A stretch of DNA of 64,000 bases from JACVRM01 sp963839815 (GTDB lineage Bacteria; Actinomycetota; Thermoleophilia; Gaiellales; Gaiellaceae), in the NCBI GenBank assembly GCA_963839815.1, contig CAWIWF010000003.1, positions 1 to 64,000 of the forward strand, given 5' to 3'. How positions within the stretch are numbered: position 1 is the stretch's first letter; every line of letters starts with the position of its first letter. The translations under genes and the position numbers were made by a program. The notes beneath the pieces are model-generated. The model was given only the letters and a program-made list of their open reading frames with translations. It ran no database searches and was not told the origin of the DNA. This document shows, one piece after another, positions 9,581-17,986 of this stretch.

Positions 9581-11125
9581 ATGCTCACGAGGCCGCGCTT
9601 CGCGCTCTACCGCCTGATCCTGGCCGGGTTCCTCAGCCGCGGCTTCCGGAACTACCCGATCGAGCCGGTGGCCCAGCCCGTCGACACCGAGATCGACCAT
9701 GTCGCGCACGACGACCTGTGGCCCGACCTGCCGCTTCCCGGCGTCCGGATTGCTGCCTCGTTCATCCCGTCCGACCACGCCGAGAAGCGGCGTACGAAGA
9801 TCCGGCTCCAGATGTGGCTGCGGGGACTGCTCGTCGACCTGGCCCCGAAGGACACCGCCCCCGTGCCCTCGGACGAGCGCGCGTTCCTGGAGGCGGTGTA
9901 CCCGAGGGCGTTCGACCGGGCCGGGGTCCGGCGCCCGGCGCTGCCTCCGGAGCTGCGCGACGGCCCCGACGGGCCGGCGGACGTGCTCGCGGAGCTCGTG
10001 GTCCGCGGACCCTTCGGGTCGTTCCTCCGGCGCCCGACACCAGACGAGGTCGCGGCGGGCGAGGCCGGCGAGGACGAGTACGTCGTGGACCTGTCGCACT
10101 ACCTCGATGTCCCAGCCAAGCCCGGGCTGCTCCGGCCCGGGGGCAAGGCGATCTTCACGACGTCGGAGTCGGGGCTGACGACTCGTACGGTGATCCGCGA
10201 CGACGATGTGGCGCCCGGCCTGGCGCGTCGGGGCATGATCGCCGGGCTCACCGAGGACATGACGAACTTCCGGCACAACCTCGGCACCCACAACGTCGCG
10301 CTCACTGACGTCGCGATCGCCACCATCAACCGGCTGCCGGCCAGCCACCCGGTGCGCCGGGTCCTCCAACACACGTTCCACACGCTGCTCATCGGCAACC
10401 TGGAGAACTGCAACGCCCACTTCGCCGGCGCCAAGAGCTTCTCGGTCACGCTGTTCTCGCACGGTCCCGCCGAGGTGGCCGCGCTCGCCGCCCGACATCT
10501 GCGCGAGTTCGACCTGCTGGACCTCAGCCCCGACCTCCAGTTCGAGCGGCGCGGCACGACGTCGACACCGTTCCCCTACCCGTACCGCGACAACATGATG
10601 GAGCTGTGGGCGGCGAACCTCGAGTACGTCCGCGACTACCTCGCCGTCTACTACGCCGACGATGAGGCTCTGCGCGCCGACCCCGACGTGGCGCGGTGGG
10701 CTGACGAGCTCGACCGGTTGCTGCCGAATCCGCCAGAGCGGCCGGACGGCCTCACCCGCGAGTGGGTGGCTCGGGTCTGCGCCACCGTGATCCACCTGTC
10801 CACGGTCGAGCACGACATCCTCAACAACGTCACGTGGGACTACACGACGTTCGGGTTCGCCGTGCCGTGCGTCGTGCCGACGTCAGGCGAGCACATGGAT
10901 CGGCTCCGGGCGCTGGACATGATCGCCGTGCTGTTCGTCACCTGGCGCCCGTTCAACATGCTGTTCGAGTCCCACGTCGAGGACCTGGCCCCGGATGCCG
11001 CGGGCCGCGATGTGATGCTCGCCTGGCTCGATCGGCTGCGCGGCATCCAGACCGCCATGGAGGCCCGGGGCCACGACCCCTCGTTGGCCTACCCCGCCCA
11101 CTTCAACGTCAGCATCACCAACTAG
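9581..11125 (+). CDS. Bacterial lipoxygenase-like protein
   Basis: 514 residues. The C-terminal two-thirds resembles the lipoxygenase helical domain. Lipoxygenases insert O2 into polyunsaturated fatty acids with a non-haem iron. The HxxxxH iron motif is visible as HNLGTH (H232, H237) followed by HPVRRVLQHTFHTLLIGNLE. A YPYRDNMMELWAANLEYVRDYL region matches the family, and EHDILNNVTWDY supplies the third His (H411) and the Asn four residues on (N415). The family's terminal Ile ligand is not last: the protein ends SITN. No PLAT domain is visible. Real lipoxygenase activity is therefore probable but not certain. Confidence 0.75.
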   Translation: MLTRPRFALYRLILAGFLSRGFRNYPIEPVAQPVDTEIDHVAHDDLWPDLPLPGVRIAASFIPSDHAEKRRTKIRLQMWLRGLLVDLAPKDTAPVPSDERAFLEAVYPRAFDRAGVRRPALPPELRDGPDGPADVLAELVVRGPFGSFLRRPTPDEVAAGEAGEDEYVVDLSHYLDVPAKPGLLRPGGKAIFTTSESGLTTRTVIRDDDVAPGLARRGMIAGLTEDMTNFRHNLGTHNVALTDVAIATINRLPASHPVRRVLQHTFHTLLIGNLENCNAHFAGAKSFSVTLFSHGPAEVAALAARHLREFDLLDLSPDLQFERRGTTSTPFPYPYRDNMMELWAANLEYVRDYLAVYYADDEALRADPDVARWADELDRLLPNPPERPDGLTREWVARVCATVIHLSTVEHDILNNVTWDYTTFGFAVPCVVPTSGEHMDRLRALDMIAVLFVTWRPFNMLFESHVEDLAPDAAGRDVMLAWLDRLRGIQTAMEARGHDPSLAYPAHFNVSITN

Positions 11126-11874
11126 GCGCGCGTCGCGCCAGCCAGCCGGCCAGAGCGACGGGCCACGAATACGAACTCCTTGCCTGGACGGTCGGGAGCG
11201 TCGCGTACGTCCACGACCTCGAAGCCGTGCGCGACGAGATCTCGCTCGATCTCCTCACGTCCACGGAAGCGCAACGTCGACACCGAGCGCAGGGCCACGC
11301 CATCGACCACTGTCTCCGACTCGAAGGTGACCAGCGGCAGCGCAACCTCGGTCACCCGCATCGACGTGACCGCGGTCGCTGCACCTGGAATCGTGACCGT
11401 CGTCGGAGGGGTGCCCCACGACTCCCAGTCGCGTACGTCAGGCCGTCTCGTCTCGAACACGAACCAGCCGCCGGGCCGAACACACGAACTCACCGCGCCA
11501 AGCGTGAGGTGCCAGTCATCGTCAGCGACGAACACCTGAGCCACATTGCCGGTCATCACCGCGAGGTCGGCGCTCACATCCCGGCGCTCCAGCTCGGTCG
11601 CGTCGCCCTCGACCCATTCGACCCGCTCAGCGTGCGGCTTTCCGCGCGCCACATCGAGCGACGCCACCGCTGGGTCGACGCCCACGACCTGCAGGCCAAG
11701 TGCCGCCAGCCGAACGGCCAGCGCTCCAGTCCCGCATCCGATGTCGATCACCGACCGGGCGGAGAGCTCCTGGGCGATCGCCACGTACATGTCCAGGTCA
11801 CGACGATCGTCCTCGAAGACGTCGTACAGGACGGCTTGCCGGGGATCCGCATAGCCGGCGTCGGGGTCACGCAT
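11122..11874 (-). CDS. Class I SAM-dependent methyltransferase
   Basis: About 250 residues from the ATG at 11874 (MRDPDAGYADPRQAVLYDVF). The SAM-binding motif I is SVIDIGCGTGALAVRLAALG, motif II acidic residue VVGVDPA, and motif post-I EGDATELE. A beta-rich C-terminal lid follows. This is the type that methylates small molecules; no substrate can be named. It converges on the lipoxygenase-like gene with a 4-bp overlap. Confidence 0.8.
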   Translation of the reverse strand: MRDPDAGYADPRQAVLYDVFEDDRRDLDMYVAIAQELSARSVIDIGCGTGALAVRLAALGLQVVGVDPAVASLDVARGKPHAERVEWVEGDATELERRDVSADLAVMTGNVAQVFVADDDWHLTLGAVSSCVRPGGWFVFETRRPDVRDWESWGTPPTTVTIPGAATAVTSMRVTEVALPLVTFESETVVDGVALRSVSTLRFRGREEIERDLVAHGFEVVDVRDAPDRPGKEFVFVARRSGRLAGATRA

Positions 11875-11942
11875 CGGCCCGACCGTAATCGACCGCCAGC
11901 GCCAGGGCATCTGGATTTCGGCGCCTTGGTAGCGTCCAACGC

Positions 11943-12380
11943 ATGCCCATCAAATTTGAGAACGTCGGCATCGCCGTGCGTGACATCGAAGCGACGATCG
12001 CCTTCTTCACCGACCTCGGGCTGACCGTCCTGGGCCGGGACACGGTCAGTGGCGAGTGGGCGGACACCGCCGTCGGTCTCGACGGCAACCACGCCAAAGT
12101 CGCCGTGCTCCAGACGCCAGACGGCAACGGTCACCTCGAGCTCTTCGAGTACATCCACCCCGACGCGATCGAGACGGAGCCCACAAGGCCCAACGACATC
12201 GGGATGCACCGCGTCGCCTTCTCAGTCGACGACCTCGACGCGGCTCTCGAGATCGCCGCGAGGCACGGCTGCCACCCGCTGCGCGGGGTGGCCACCTATG
12301 GAGACGTCTACAAGCTCACCTATGTCCGCGGGCCCAGCGGCATCCTCGTGATGCTCGCCCAGGAGTTGAACAAGAGCTAA
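11943..12380 (+). CDS. VOC-superfamily protein (glyoxalase/methylmalonyl-CoA epimerase type)
   Basis: 145 residues with two beta-alpha-beta-beta-beta modules typical of vicinal-oxygen-chelate enzymes: FENVGIAVRDIEATIAFFTDLGL in the first half, and IGMHRVAFSVDDLDAAL in the second. Candidate metal ligands include the His of GMHRVAF and the Glu of GHLELFEY. It could be a lactoylglutathione lyase-like or dioxygenase-like member. The start ATG lies about 6 bp after TAGCGTCC, which fits a leaderless message. Confidence 0.75.
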   Translation: MPIKFENVGIAVRDIEATIAFFTDLGLTVLGRDTVSGEWADTAVGLDGNHAKVAVLQTPDGNGHLELFEYIHPDAIETEPTRPNDIGMHRVAFSVDDLDAALEIAARHGCHPLRGVATYGDVYKLTYVRGPSGILVMLAQELNKS

Positions 12381-12448
12381 CGCCGGGCAGCGGGCAGCTT
12401 TAAGGAGTGCGAGCCGCACCCAGCCGGCAGGTAAACGCGTCTGCGCGG

Positions 12449-13462
12449 TTACCGAGCTGCTTCGGGTGCGCGGACCCATCCGTGCTGGGAGGCCTGGAAT
12501 CCGAGCTGGAGTCTCGTGTCGACCCCGGCCAGGTCCATGAGCGCGCGTACCCGGCGTTGCACGGTCCGAATGGAGAGGCCTAGCTGGGACCCGATCACCT
12601 GGTCGGTCAAGCCGGCGAGCAGAAGACCGAAGATCTTGGTGTCGAGCCCGTCGAGGCCGGTTTTCTCGTCGTTGACCGCCTCGGCGAGACGGCCGCTGCT
12701 CGAGAGCCCGAGCGGGACGGCTTCCCGCCAGACCCGCTCGAACAGTCCGAGCAGTCCCTCCAGCAGGCCGCCGGCATGCACGAGCAGCGCGCCTGACAAT
12801 GGACCTTCGGCCGAGCGGGACTCGGTGGGGACGAGCGCGATCTCACGGTCGACGATCACGAGCCGAATCGGCACCTTGGGGACGACGCGGATCTCCTCTC
12901 CGTTCTCGAGCGCGCCCTCGGCGGCCGCGACATATCCCGGCCGGCTCAGCGCATCGCGCTCCACCACGATGCGGTACTTCACACCACGAGCGACCGCGAG
13001 GTCCTCCGCGCTGTTCGCCTCGACGCTCACGTAGGCAACCTGCGCGCGGACGAAGGTCGCGACCTCGAAGCGGGCGGAGTCCTGGAGCTGTTGGAAGCGC
13101 TGGACGACTGCGGTCGGGCCGTGGATCACGTCGATCAGCTCTCCGACGCTCCGCTCAGTGCGAGAGCTTCGGTAGCGCTCCGACAGCAACCCGATCATCG
13201 AGCTCGCCGCGCGCAGCTCCTCCTGCCGCTGGACCATGAGCGCTCTGAGGGCAACCCCCGGCGGTGATGCGACGAAGAGATCGTCACCGCCTCCTGATCG
13301 CGCCGCGAGGCCCTTCTGCTCGAGCGACGCGAGCAGGCGCTCCACCTCGAGGCGGGGTCGACTCAGTCGCCCGGCCAACTCCGCACTGTCGCTTGACGCG
13401 ACGTCGATGAGCGCCCGGTACGCGAGCTCTTCGTCCTCTTCTAGTCCAAGCACACCGAGCAC
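12449..13462 (-). CDS. TrmB-like/LuxR-type HTH transcriptional regulator
   Basis: About 337 residues from the GTG at 13462; an ATG at 13507 would add 15 residues. The N-terminus has a TrmB-like winged helix (LGLEEDEELAYRALIDVASS, LSRPRLEVERLLASLEQKGL). The middle resembles a phospholipase-D-like sensor region. The C-terminus is a LuxR/GerE HTH (LLLAGLTDQVIGSQLGLSIR then TVQRRVRALMDLAG). It is divergent from the secreted propeller gene at 13625 and probably controls it through the symmetric sites between them. Confidence 0.8.
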   Translation of the reverse strand: MLGVLGLEEDEELAYRALIDVASSDSAELAGRLSRPRLEVERLLASLEQKGLAARSGGGDDLFVASPPGVALRALMVQRQEELRAASSMIGLLSERYRSSRTERSVGELIDVIHGPTAVVQRFQQLQDSARFEVATFVRAQVAYVSVEANSAEDLAVARGVKYRIVVERDALSRPGYVAAAEGALENGEEIRVVPKVPIRLVIVDREIALVPTESRSAEGPLSGALLVHAGGLLEGLLGLFERVWREAVPLGLSSSGRLAEAVNDEKTGLDGLDTKIFGLLLAGLTDQVIGSQLGLSIRTVQRRVRALMDLAGVDTRLQLGFQASQHGWVRAPEAAR

Positions 13463-13530
13463 TCTGCGGCCTCCCACGTCGCGCCGATGGCCAATGACGG
13501 CCCACATCGTTGGCGAGTACTGGCCATGAC

Positions 13531-13581
13531 GTATTTACGACACCCCATCGTGCCACACCTCGTGGCATATTTGCGAACACC
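13531..13581 (+). promoter_or_regulatory. Candidate operator region: inverted repeat flanked by direct repeats
   Basis: TGCCAC (13551-13556) and GTGGCA (13562-13567) form a perfect inverted repeat with a 5-bp spacer. It is flanked by near-direct repeats, GTATTTACGACACC (13531-13544) and ATATTTGCGAACACC (13567-13581). The position between a regulator gene and a divergent secreted-protein gene suggests regulator binding. This is inference from symmetry alone. Confidence 0.45.
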
Positions 13582-13624
13582 ACCCGCCACCCGGCTCCGC
13601 ACTGTTCCCAAGAATTGGAGTTCC

Positions 13625-14875
13625 ATGTCCAGTCGTCATGCCCAGAGTGACTGTTCGTCCCCCCGAGTTCTCACCACGCGTCGCAACGTGCTCGGCGCGG
13701 GGCTGTTGTCCGTCGCCGTGCTCGGGTCGCTCGGCGCGATCACCCCGGCGTCTGCGTCGGCCGCAACTGACACCACCCCCGCGTCGGCACTGTCGACAAC
13801 CGTCACCCCCACGTCCCCGTCCCCGGCGAACGCCGGGCCGGCGGGCACGTCCGCGTACGTGGGTCGCAACCTGCGAGGCGTTACCAGCGTCTCGCCGAAC
13901 GACGTGTGGTCGGTCGGGTTCACCGAGAAGGAGAACTTCGTCTACCAGACGCTCACCGAGCACTGGGACGGCGAGGAGTGGGTCAAGGTGCCCAGCCCGA
14001 ACCCCGACGGCGAACTGGTCAGCACGCTTCTCGCGGTCGACGCCGTCTCCGCCGACGACGTGTGGGCGGTCGGCAACACAGGAATCGCCGAGACGTCGAA
14101 GACGATCATCATGCACTGGGACGGCGAGAAGTGGACGCTCATGCCCAGCCGCACCGGTGAGCTCTATGCCGTGACCGCCGTGTCGGCGGACAACGTGTGG
14201 GCGGTCGGCAACTACTACGACGACGACTGGGCGTCGCGCACGATGGTCATGCACTGGGACGGCGTCGAGTGGTCGACCGTCGAAAGCCCCGACCTGTACG
14301 GGCACCTGTACAGCGTTTCGGTCGTCGCGGAGGACGACGTATGGGCGGCTGGCTTCCAGCGTGTCGGCGAGGTCAACGAGATGCTCGTCGAGCACTGGGA
14401 CGGCACCAGCTGGACCGTGGTCCAGACCCCGAGTCCGGGCTTCTTCAGCGAGCTGTACGGCATCAGCGCGTCGTCTCCTGACGACGTATGGGCCGTCGGC
14501 ACGTTCGCCCAGCCGGACGCGCCTTCCGCGAAAACGCTCCGGATGCACTGGGACGGGAAGACCTGGACCAAGGACGCAAGCTCGATGGGACGTCAGAATC
14601 CCTACCTGTTCGGCATGAGCGCCGTCTCCTCGTCCAAGATCTGGGCGGTCGGATTCGGGTCCGACGCGACCCTCACCGCGCGCTGGAACGGGACCAAGTG
14701 GAAGCACGTCGACAGCCCGAGCCCGGCCGGCCAGGGCCAGTTCTGGGGTGTCGAGGCGATCTCCGGCAAGGACGTCTGGGCCGTCGGTCGAGTCACCAAC
14801 TTCGACGACGGCGGCACGGTCAGCCTGGTCCAGCACTGGGACGGGCAAGCCTGGACGATCGTCGACGCCCCGTAA
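13625..14875 (+). CDS. Secreted propeller-like repeat protein with HWDG motifs
   Basis: 416 residues from the ATG at 13625 (GGAG upstream). A twin-arginine-like or Sec signal (TRRNVLGAGLLSVAVLGSLG, then an Ala-rich cleavage site) precedes a Thr/Pro/Ser linker. Six to seven repeats of about 50 residues follow, each with a VSxDDVWAVG strand and a later HWDGxxW motif, which suggests a beta-propeller. Exported; ligand unknown. A strong hairpin follows the stop. It is probably controlled by the divergent LuxR-type gene. Confidence 0.75.
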   Translation: MSSRHAQSDCSSPRVLTTRRNVLGAGLLSVAVLGSLGAITPASASAATDTTPASALSTTVTPTSPSPANAGPAGTSAYVGRNLRGVTSVSPNDVWSVGFTEKENFVYQTLTEHWDGEEWVKVPSPNPDGELVSTLLAVDAVSADDVWAVGNTGIAETSKTIIMHWDGEKWTLMPSRTGELYAVTAVSADNVWAVGNYYDDDWASRTMVMHWDGVEWSTVESPDLYGHLYSVSVVAEDDVWAAGFQRVGEVNEMLVEHWDGTSWTVVQTPSPGFFSELYGISASSPDDVWAVGTFAQPDAPSAKTLRMHWDGKTWTKDASSMGRQNPYLFGMSAVSSSKIWAVGFGSDATLTARWNGTKWKHVDSPSPAGQGQFWGVEAISGKDVWAVGRVTNFDDGGTVSLVQHWDGQAWTIVDAP

Positions 14876-14914
14876 GCCAAGGAGTCAAACTTCACGTACG
14901 ACCGCACGAAGCCA

Positions 14915-14945
14915 GGGGCGCCGCCGACCAGCTCGGCGGCGCCCC
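14915..14945 (+). terminator. Hairpin terminator after the HWDG-repeat gene
   Basis: GGGGCGCCGCC (14915-14925) and GGCGGCGCCCC (14935-14945) can form an 11-bp GC stem with a 9-nt loop, 40 bp after the stop. There is no U tract, as is common in high-GC actinobacteria. Confidence 0.55.
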
Positions 14946-15053
14946 GCTGGCTGCCTCGTCTGGATCGCCGCAATTCGGCATGAGTACCGAGATGAGCTCG
15001 AGTCTGATGGACGCGGGTCTCATGGCGGAGCCGACTCTCCACTCGGCCGGAGC

Positions 15054-15071
15054 GTCTACCGAGAGTAGACT
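15054..15071 (+). promoter_or_regulatory. Operator/promoter of the MazEF-like pair
   Basis: GTCTAC (15054-15059) and GTAGAC (15065-15070) form a perfect inverted repeat with a 5-bp spacer. TAGACT (15066-15071) is a good -10 box 6-7 bp before the antitoxin ATG at 15078, so the message would be leaderless or nearly so. Toxin-antitoxin pairs usually repress themselves at such sites. Confidence 0.5.
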
Positions 15072-15077
15072 GACGGC

Positions 15078-15323
15078 ATGGCTGACACGACGACCGTCAA
15101 GGTGCACACGAGCACCCGCGACCTCCTCATGGAACTCGGCGCCTCCCGGCGCGAGAGCGCCGACCAGGTCATCCGGGCAGCGCTAGCAGCGATGCAGCGC
15201 GACGACCGTCGCCAGGTCGCGGCGGCCGAGGCCCGGGCGATCAAGGACGATCCAGAGGACCGTGCCGAGATTGCGGCGATCCAGCAGGAGATGGCCGCGC
15301 TGCGTGCGGGTCATGAGGGGTGA
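15078..15323 (+). CDS. Antitoxin of a MazEF-like toxin-antitoxin pair
   Basis: 81 residues. The N-terminus TTTVKVHTSTRDLLMELGASRR followed by SADQVIRAALAAM looks like a ribbon-helix-helix DNA-binding domain. The rest is a charged helix rich in Ala, Glu and Arg, the likely toxin-neutralising tail. Its stop overlaps the toxin start by 11 bp. It should bind both the toxin and the palindrome at 15054. Confidence 0.75.
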   Translation: MADTTTVKVHTSTRDLLMELGASRRESADQVIRAALAAMQRDDRRQVAAAEARAIKDDPEDRAEIAAIQQEMAALRAGHEG

Positions 15324-15618
15324 GGTCTATCGACTGCCTGCCCGAGGCAAGGGCCACGAGCAGCAGGGCCGGCGGTACGCCGTCGTACTCCAGCCCGACT
15401 GGCTCGCCCTGAGCACCTGGGTCGTCGCCTTCACCAGCACCAGCGCCCGTGGAACCAGCTTCCGCCCATCGGTCGAGATCGCGGGCCGTGAAACCCTCGT
15501 GATGTGTGACCAGATCGCCACCGTCGATCTCAACCGCCTCGCCGAGCCCGCAGGCTTCCTCACACTGGAAGAGATGCAGCGAGTCGACGATGCGCTCTCC
15601 TTGGTGCTCGACCTGTAG
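15313..15618 (+). CDS. MazF/PemK-family endoribonuclease toxin
   Basis: 101 residues from the ATG at 15313, inside the antitoxin's end. The fold signature is clear: MRGEVYRLPARGKGHEQQGR (the usual RGEVW...GxEqxGxR start), RYAVVLQPD, a central TSTSARGTSFRPSVEI strand pair, VMCDQIATVDLNRL and a C-terminal helix. Members cleave mRNA at short motifs. The Arg of the catalytic GxxxRY region and the Thr/Ser of the second loop are present. Confidence 0.85.
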   Translation: MRGEVYRLPARGKGHEQQGRRYAVVLQPDWLALSTWVVAFTSTSARGTSFRPSVEIAGRETLVMCDQIATVDLNRLAEPAGFLTLEEMQRVDDALSLVLDL

Positions 15619-15764
15619 CCGTCGCCCGACAGCTCACGCCAACAGCTCCACCACGCTCGGGCCAAGCGCCGAGCATCGGTTGGGGATCCCGCAGAGGGAT
15701 CGGTGAGTGGACACCGCAGCGGCGCTGTCCTACCCGGCGGGGAGGATGGGCGCGGGAGGTACAG

Positions 15765-16163
15765 ATGAGCGACATCGCGGACGTTCCACCCGCCGTTGTG
15801 GGCCGGCTGCGGGTGATCTGCGGGGAACTGCCCGAGGCGTACGAGGAGCCGGCGTGGATCGGCCTGCGGTGGCGGATTCGCCGGCGGACGTTCCTGCACG
15901 TCTACGCCACCGACGAGAGGCGGTCGGCGTACATCGATCTGGATGATCCGGCCATCCTGATGACCTTCCGGGCGCCGCCCGGAGAGTTGGCCGCGCTGGC
16001 GCATGCCGGCCGTCCGTTCTTCCGGGCCGACTGGGGTGTGAATGTCGTGGGAATGGTGCTGGACGACGAGACGGACTGGGTCGAGGTTGCCGAGCTGGTG
16101 ACGGACAGCTATCGCGTGCAGGCGCCCCGCCGCCTCGCGTTCCGGCTGAAGGCAGGTGGATGA
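15765..16163 (+). CDS. MmcQ/YjbR-family protein
   Basis: 132 residues with the YjbR fold pattern: LRVICGELPEAYEEPAWIGL, RIRRRTFLHVYA, then FFRADWGVNVVGMVL and a final WVEVAELVTDSYRVQAPRRL. The family has a double-wing/cystatin-like fold and is often called DNA-binding, though its role is not known. No operon partner is evident. Confidence 0.75.
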   Translation: MSDIADVPPAVVGRLRVICGELPEAYEEPAWIGLRWRIRRRTFLHVYATDERRSAYIDLDDPAILMTFRAPPGELAALAHAGRPFFRADWGVNVVGMVLDDETDWVEVAELVTDSYRVQAPRRLAFRLKAGG

Positions 16164-16184
16164 ACCGCCGGCTACTTCCTCACG

Positions 16185-16409
16185 TGGCCGCTTCTTGACC
16201 TGCCAGACCTTGTGGACTGCATGCTCATGACGGGCGTCCGGCTCGGCGAGGCGTGCGCTATCTGCGACGAGGTTGTGGACCTCGAACGGGGTGTGCTCGA
16301 GATCAACGCTCAAGTCACGAGCATGACGCTCGACGTCTACATGGGACGCCGGGTCGTCATGGCGGACGCGGCCACCGCGCTCGACCTGCCGAGAGTTTCC
16401 GATGAGTAA
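16185..16409 (+). pseudogene. Tyrosine recombinase (phage integrase) remnant next to a tRNA gene
   Basis: About 75 residues remain of a normally about 400-residue integrase. DLPDLVDCMLMTGVRLGEAC carries the first catalytic Arg (TGxRxGE). A deletion then joins VLEINAQV directly to SMTLDVYMGRRVV, which carries the nucleophilic Tyr. The HxxR box and the whole N-terminal part are missing, so it cannot be active. It ends 66 bp from the 3' end of the CAT tRNA, the usual place for an integrase beside its attachment site. Confidence 0.75.
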
Positions 16410-16474
16410 ACGATGGGTTTGGTCCTCCGCAGGGCGTCTTGAACGTCCGCGCAAGCGCCTGACCTGCAGGGATG

Positions 16475-16548
16475 TGGGGCGGGTGGGGATCGAACCCACG
16501 ACCGAGGGATTATGAGTCCCTTGCTCTAACCGGCTGAGCTACCGCCCC
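16475..16548 (-). tRNA. tRNA with CAT anticodon (elongator Met or lysidine Ile2)
   Basis: On the minus strand the acceptor stem GGGGCGG pairs with CCGCCCC (discriminator A at 16475). The D arm TAGCTCAGCCGGTTAGAGC, an anticodon stem with loop CTCATAA, and a T arm with GGTTCGATCC are all present. CCA is not encoded. A CAT anticodon without initiator features could be tRNA-Met or tRNA-Ile2 modified by TilS; I cannot separate the two by eye. Confidence 0.9.
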
Positions 16549-16608
16549 GCCGCCGCCCATGCGGGCGGCGACAGGGCGTCGAGCCTTCCACGGTTCGTCG
16601 AGACGGGG

Positions 16609-17547
16609 CTAGACGTGGACGTCGGCGAGCTGGTCCAGGCGCGTACGGATGAGGTCCCACTGGCGCTGGTTGATCTCGCGGATCCTGCGTGCACCGAACG
16701 CGGCTTGCAGCGACCCGAGCTCCTCTTGGCCCGGCGCCCACCACGACTCGCCGATCATGGCGAAGACGCGGCCGGTGTCCTCGCCGACGCCGACGACCTT
16801 GACCAGCTCGAGGCCCGACTTGCGGCCGCTGGCCACGCTGAGGACGCGGGCTCGGATGACGTCGCGCTGGCGGGCGTTCACCACGCGGGGCGGAAGGCCG
16901 AATGCGCTGACCTCCTCGTCGTTGGCGATCCACCACTCCTGGTCGGTGTAGCCATAGGTGTTGGGGTCGGCCGGCTCGCCGGTGACGTTGATGTAGTGCA
17001 TGTCGTCCTCCTCGGACGGGCGGGTACGGGCGGCGTTGGGACGGTAGGCGGGTCGACCGAACGTCAGGAGCGAGCTCGGCGCGCGCTGGAGACGCCACAC
17101 GCCGGTGCCGTTGCCCGATCCATCCACGCTGGTGTTGCCTTCAAGGGTCTGGAAGTGGGTGACGCCGTCTTCGTTGCGAAAGACCTTCTCGACGAAGAAC
17201 ACGTGCCCGACGCGACCGAGCTTGGTGTAGAAGACGTAGCCGATGTCGCCGGGCTCGGGCTCGCGGAAGTCCAAGCCACGCTCCTCGAACCAGGCGAGAC
17301 CCGACGGCGTCCAGGCATGCTTCAAGATCACTGAGGTCGGTACGCCGGCCTGCTGGGCCGCCCATGAGATCTGCATCGCGCACCAGTACGCGTTCTGCAT
17401 CGGGAACCACTCGCCGGCGTACGTGAGGTTGTTCGGCCCTTCTCGGTAGCCGACCTGCGAGGCCATGACCATGGCCATGGCCTCGGCCGTCCCGAGGAGC
17501 TCGTGCGGGATGGGTGGCAGCGGCAGCGGCTGCGGCACGGGGGTCAT
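16609..17547 (-). CDS. CHAP-domain protein (phage-endolysin-like amidase/peptidase)
   Basis: 312 residues from the ATG at 17547, with GGAGG seven bases upstream. Residues about 20-150 form a CHAP domain: YREGPNNLTYAGEWF, the catalytic Cys in AYWCAMQISWAAQQAG (C56), the catalytic His in GRVGHVFFVEKV (H115) and a downstream GNTS. CHAP enzymes cut peptidoglycan peptide bonds. The C-terminal 160 residues (starting near MHYINVTGEPADP) are not recognised. No signal peptide is seen, as in endolysins. It overlaps a small upstream gene by 4 bp. Confidence 0.75.
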   Translation of the reverse strand: MTPVPQPLPLPPIPHELLGTAEAMAMVMASQVGYREGPNNLTYAGEWFPMQNAYWCAMQISWAAQQAGVPTSVILKHAWTPSGLAWFEERGLDFREPEPGDIGYVFYTKLGRVGHVFFVEKVFRNEDGVTHFQTLEGNTSVDGSGNGTGVWRLQRAPSSLLTFGRPAYRPNAARTRPSEEDDMHYINVTGEPADPNTYGYTDQEWWIANDEEVSAFGLPPRVVNARQRDVIRARVLSVASGRKSGLELVKVVGVGEDTGRVFAMIGESWWAPGQEELGSLQAAFGARRIREINQRQWDLIRTRLDQLADVHV

Positions 17548-17705
17548 CGGGAACCTCCGCCCTCGAACCGGCTGACCGGCTGCTGGTCGGCGACCACCCA
17601 CCTCGGGGTGGCACCAAACGCGTCGTCTGCTTTGACGATGTTGGCGACGTCTTCGTCGGGGAAGGGCTCCGACGGCGGCGGTTCGAGCGGCATGGGCATG
17701 GACAT
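17544..17705 (-). CDS. Small acidic Pro-rich protein coupled to the CHAP gene
   Basis: 53 residues, MSMPMPLEPPPSEPFPDEDV at the start and RFEGGGSR at the end. Its TGA overlaps the CHAP gene's ATG (ATGA), so the two are probably translated together. GGGAG precedes the second in-frame ATG at 17699, which may be the real start. It has no recognised domain. The pairing suggests a phage- or secretion-related accessory role. Confidence 0.5.
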   Translation of the reverse strand: MSMPMPLEPPPSEPFPDEDVANIVKADDAFGATPRWVVADQQPVSRFEGGGSR

Positions 17706-17954
17706 CTCCCTGAGTCCGCCCTCCCGGCGGGGAGGAAGGCCGTGCGTCCGGGCAGATCTGGCAACAGAAAGAGGCCACCGAGCGCTCTTCTGATACGTGG
17801 AGGACGCTTCGGATCAGGTCACTCCCCGCGGTGCCCATGGGGCGTACGGGTCGCAAGTCGCCGCTTTCCCGTCCGCTGTGTGCGTGGGTCACGCGGCGCG
17901 CTACAGACCCGGCGGCGAAACTTCTGCCGAAACCGAGAAACTCGCACGAAGTTT

Positions 17955-17986
17955 TTGTTCCAGATGGCCCAAACCGCGCATACACT
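17955..17986 (+). promoter_or_regulatory. Candidate promoter of the WhiB-family gene
   Basis: TTGTTC (17955-17960) and a CATACACT -10-like box (17979-17986) lie about 18 bp apart and would give a leader of roughly 60 nt before the ATG at 18054. Preceding sequence is unusually A-rich for this region (GAAACTTCTGCCGAAACC). Confidence 0.35.
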
